From Artocarpus heterophyllus (Eukaryota; Streptophyta; Magnoliopsida; Rosales; Moraceae), in NCBI GenBank assembly GCA_025403435.1, contig CM046347.1:26300597-26364596 (forward strand): a stretch of DNA of 64,000 bases, given 5' to 3'. Under the pieces are notes generated by a model. It saw nothing but the letters and a program-made list of their open reading frames with translations, was not told where the DNA came from and searched no databases. Positions within the stretch are counted from its first letter, which is position 1. Each line of letters begins with the position of its first letter. The position numbers were made by a program, and so were the translations under genes. Positions 61,162 to 64,000 of the stretch are shown piece by piece.

Positions 61162-62621
61162 AAAATTCTGTAACGCCCCTATATGGGGGTTAACAGTTTT
61201 TAATGAGATAAAATAAAAATAAATAATAAAAGTAAAACCTTAAAGATTAAAATTTGCCCGGGACTTAAATGAAAACTCTCAACTCAAAAATAAAACTATA
61301 AACGACAAATAAACCACAGTTTTAATGTAGCACCTTAAATTTAATAATATAAACTGTTGTCATCATCATTTTAACCCTCAACACATTATAATTACAGTCA
61401 CAGAAAGTAACAATTGATGCTTACATTATCATGAAGAACATTCTTTACAATTGAGCAGTCCCAATGTAATATAGTTACATCGCTTCCTCAACTATATTTC
61501 TCGTAGCCACCTCACACTTAGTGAGTCCTGAAAAGATATAAACATAAGGGTATGAGCAACACTATGCTCAGTAGAGAAAGCCATTACTCACCTTTAGGTT
61601 TTTATCATTACCACATTAAAACCTGCATGGTCAGTAAGTCACATCATATTCCAGATTATGAGGTTTATTATGATCACATCTTATGGATACCGTAGTTAAT
61701 CTTTACCAAGTGTCATAATTACACATTTATACAAATATTACCAATCATCATTGTTCCTAGGTATCCATGTTAAATTGAGTATCACTCAACTCATCGAGAC
61801 CCAAATGGGCGCACTTGATCACCCTATAAACATTCCAAGGGTGTTCCGGTGAGGGGACATCAAGCCCCGAGTCCTCACCAAATCAATTCCTGTACAGTGT
61901 GTTCTGGGACTTTCAACCCAAGGAAGCGTCATCACCTTCCCCCTATTTTACCTTTTAGGGTATTCATGCCCAAGGACGTAACCGTCGCCCTTTTCATGTC
62001 TCACAATTTCTCTATATTAAATCATTATTAATAGAGTTAATTTTCCTAACCATGCTTCTCAATTTATAACATGTGTCAATTCATTATGTTCCTCGCCGTA
62101 CAATACAAGACGAGTCCATGTCATAGTTTCATACGTGATACTCATATAATATCAGTTCAACATAGATATATATATATTGCGGCAAAACAATTAATTTTAA
62201 TTCTATAAAAACCTCACAAAAGATGAGTAATAGAATCCCTACCTTTCAAGCTTATCAACAGTCTCTTAATCCTGGAATCAATTAACGTTAGCTCCATACT
62301 CCCTTGATCTTGAACTCCAAGCAAAACAGATCCAGTTGTATCTCGCTGTATCTACGAAGCATCCTCTGTAGTGCTCCTCGAGCGACTATGAATGGCTAGG
62401 AATGCTTCCTGGAGATCATACATTCTTGAAAACGTCATTCTGGACTCCGATACTACTGTTTGAATTGCCTCGATTCGCGTGCAGTCGGTACCGGATGATT
62501 TTCATCGGAGTGGAATTTGCTCAAACGGAGGTCACCATTGCATCCAGAGCATCGAAACGAGTCAGGAGGCGGTCTCGGATCTTTGATCGGAGGTCCGGAT
62601 CACAAAATCCCATTTTGGCCT

Positions 62622-62687
62622 TTGACCGGCCGTTGACCGGCGTTGACCACCGTTGACCGGCGTTGACCGACTTTGACCGTCGTTGAC
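62622..62687. promoter_or_regulatory. Seven TTGAC motifs at about 10-bp spacing, 5' LTR copy
   Basis: Exact counterpart of 55964-56029, offset by 6658 bp. Being in the 5' LTR, this copy is the one positioned to influence element transcription. Confidence 0.6.
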
Positions 62688-63508
62688 TGGCGTCAATCGG
62701 GGTCCGTTGGCAGCTGGGCTCGGGCCTACCCCCCCTAAATCGACCCTTCTGAGTCCAATGGCGGGGTCAATTTCACCCAATTCTGCCTCTAACATAGCGG
62801 GTCGTGAAGTACAACGTCGGTAGAAATGGATGAGCTCCGATCTTGATTCTCCGACGATGGAAACCTGAAATTGGCTGAGGGCTTTTGCTACCCATCCTCC
62901 TATGAGCATTTCCCCTCATCAAATTTGAAGAAACGTGGCTGGGAAGAGCCAAAACGGAGGCTCCCGCGGCGGTTGACGGCGGCGTTGGCCGTTCTCCGGC
63001 GAAACCGGCTCCTTCCGTGCAATTGATCGAGGGGTTTTACTCCCCTTGATCCTCTGAACTCATTGGGAGGGGTGGTGTCAGTCACCTCCTCCGGCAAGGC
63101 GGAGTTCCACCATGGGGGCGGAGGTGCACGGCGGCAATAGGCGGGCGGAGCAATCCGGCGGTTGTTGAGCTGCCACCAAGGGTGGGTTTTGTTCCTCTCA
63201 TCACGGTGGTCGTGTAGGAACAAGAATCACGTCGATCGGACGTCGGACGGCAAAGATATCTCATCGGAAAGAAATGGGTTTTGCCGCCACTTTGGGCGGC
63301 GCGTGTGGTCTCCTCCGGCGGCGTTTTGGGCGGCGCGGCACCTCGTTGGACTCAGCTCGTCGAGAGCTTTCCATTGGTGCGGGAGGTGTCGAAAACGGAT
63401 GCCGAAATCTCAGACGATCTTTGAGGAGAGAGAGAGAGAATTTTTAGAGAGAGAAAGTAGAGAGAGAGAGAGTTTCGAATTATGAGAGAAATTTCTGATT
63501 TTTTTTTT

Positions 63509-63518
63509 ATATATATAC
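63509..63518 (-). promoter_or_regulatory. Possible TATA box of cargo element
   Basis: TATATATATA on the minus strand, about 55 bp inside the 5' LTR, followed downstream by CTCTCTCT-rich sequence like a plant 5' leader. If used, U3 is very short and most of the LTR, including the W-box array, is transcribed. Confidence 0.35.
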
Positions 63519-63576
63519 TAGGTAATTAATCTAATTACCTTAATACCCTTAGGAGAATAACGGGTGTCACAACCCT

Positions 63577-64000
63577 ACTACATAAATAAAAAGTATAACA
63601 TAACATTTATTTTATATACCTATGCTAAAATATAATTCCAAGAAATTAGTTATCCCTACCATTAGTATACATGTCTAATGTCAATGTTACAGTATTAAAC
63701 AAATATCATGCTATGTTTCCCACTGCTATATGTTACATCATAGTCCTGCCCCGATAGGCAGAGGCGGAGCCTCTTAAGGCCCAAGGGGGCAACAACCTCC
63801 TATGGGCTCAAAGGGCTTCTTTAGACTTCAGCCTATAAAAAGTTTTTTCTTATACTTTCCCCTTTAATTTGCCTCCTTGAAATTTTATAATTATAGTTTC
63901 TTATATGTATTTTTTAAAAAACATCTTATATTATATCTCAAATTTTAATTTTATGTCTGTTTATATTTTATAAAACTTTTTAAATATTTAGATTATACCT
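63577..64000. other. AT-rich flank with possible truncated element end
   Basis: No gene. A stretch at 63757-63830 (GGCAGAGGCGGAGCCTCTTA and following) resembles the GGCGGAGCC-type termini seen on many plant repeats and contrasts with the AT-rich surroundings, but the window ends before a partner can be seen. Confidence 0.35.

Larger units (their letters stand above)
54511..63571 (-). mobile_element. Young LTR element without gag-pol carrying two cargo ORFs
   Basis: 9061 bp between perfect 5-bp TSDs ACCCT (54506-54510 and 63572-63576). The two 2403-bp LTRs differ at two sites by eye. The primer binding site lies beside the right LTR and the polypurine tract beside the left one, so the element reads on the minus strand. 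A strip next to the polypurine tract (about 56928-56960, complement GAGGACGAAATTTCTTTAAG) is typical of the 3' end of pol in Tekay/Del-type Gypsy elements, so the ends look Gypsy-derived. The 4255-bp interior has no gag, protease, RT, RNase H or integrase. Instead it holds two sense ORFs (59681-59160 and 58515-57865). It must use proteins from another element to move. Confidence 0.93.
61169..63571 (-). repeat. 5' LTR of cargo element
   Basis: 2403 bp. Compared with 54511-56913 only two substitutions were seen by eye (near 63262 and 63430). It contains the second W-box array (62622-62687) and, on the minus strand, a TATA-like stretch near its start followed by a CT-rich leader-like sequence. 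Confidence 0.96.

Noticed and set aside
1..64000. tRNA or rRNA genes
   Set aside because: No cloverleaf or conserved rRNA stretch was recognised by eye; only tRNA-complementary primer sites occur. A tRNAscan run would settle it.

Overview
This window is nuclear DNA of a flowering plant, most likely a eudicot. The evidence is spliced genes with GT-AG introns, plant gene families, AT-rich intergenic DNA and many plant-type transposons. I cannot name the species. There are no CRISPR arrays, operons or bacterial features, and I found no tRNA or rRNA gene.

Host genes. Two conserved genes can be built exon by exon. (1) A class I glutamine amidotransferase of the gamma-glutamyl peptidase (GGP) type lies on the + strand (3 exons, 13415-16342, 249 aa). 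(2) A complete ASHR3/SDG4-type PHD + AWS + SET histone-lysine methyltransferase lies on the - strand (11 exons, 41041-34490, 505 aa, including a 27-nt microexon). From memory, Arabidopsis homologues of both lie close together on chromosome 4, so the pair is probably an old syntenic block inflated here by transposons.

Transposon layout. 822-10526 is a full-length Ty1/copia element with 2033-bp LTRs, TSD ATATA and one open 1317-aa polyprotein. 18.4-19.7 kb is a long-TIR (MULE-like) element. 19.7-23.0 kb is a decayed element with Myb/SANT-like fragments, perhaps PIF/Harbinger. 24689-26724 is a solo LTR of the first copia family (TSD TCTTC), inserted in a duplicated end of a TIR element whose main body is 26766-28043. 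28407-33664 is a decayed Tnt1-like copia element. 41426-42136 is a hAT-type non-autonomous element with a perfect 8-bp TSD just upstream of ASHR3. 46.2-47.7 kb is an ancient LTR relic. 48.8-53 kb holds a CACTA (TNP2) transposase pseudogene. Several short MITEs lie between these, some inside introns.

Most unusual feature. 54511-63571 is a very young LTR element on the - strand (two 2403-bp LTRs with two differences seen by eye, TSD ACCCT, iMet PBS, polypurine tract and a vestige of a Gypsy pol 3' end). It contains no gag or pol. Its interior carries, in sense orientation, two unrelated intact ORFs. One is a 173-aa basic Cys-rich protein resembling the nucleic-acid-binding/silencing-suppressor proteins of some flexuous plant RNA viruses. 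The other is a 216-aa LOG-like (cytokinin riboside monophosphate phosphoribohydrolase family) protein with altered catalytic-loop residues. Its LTRs carry seven TTGAC (W-box core) motifs spaced 10-11 bp apart. This cargo-bearing, non-autonomous retroelement is the best candidate for an undescribed system in the window.
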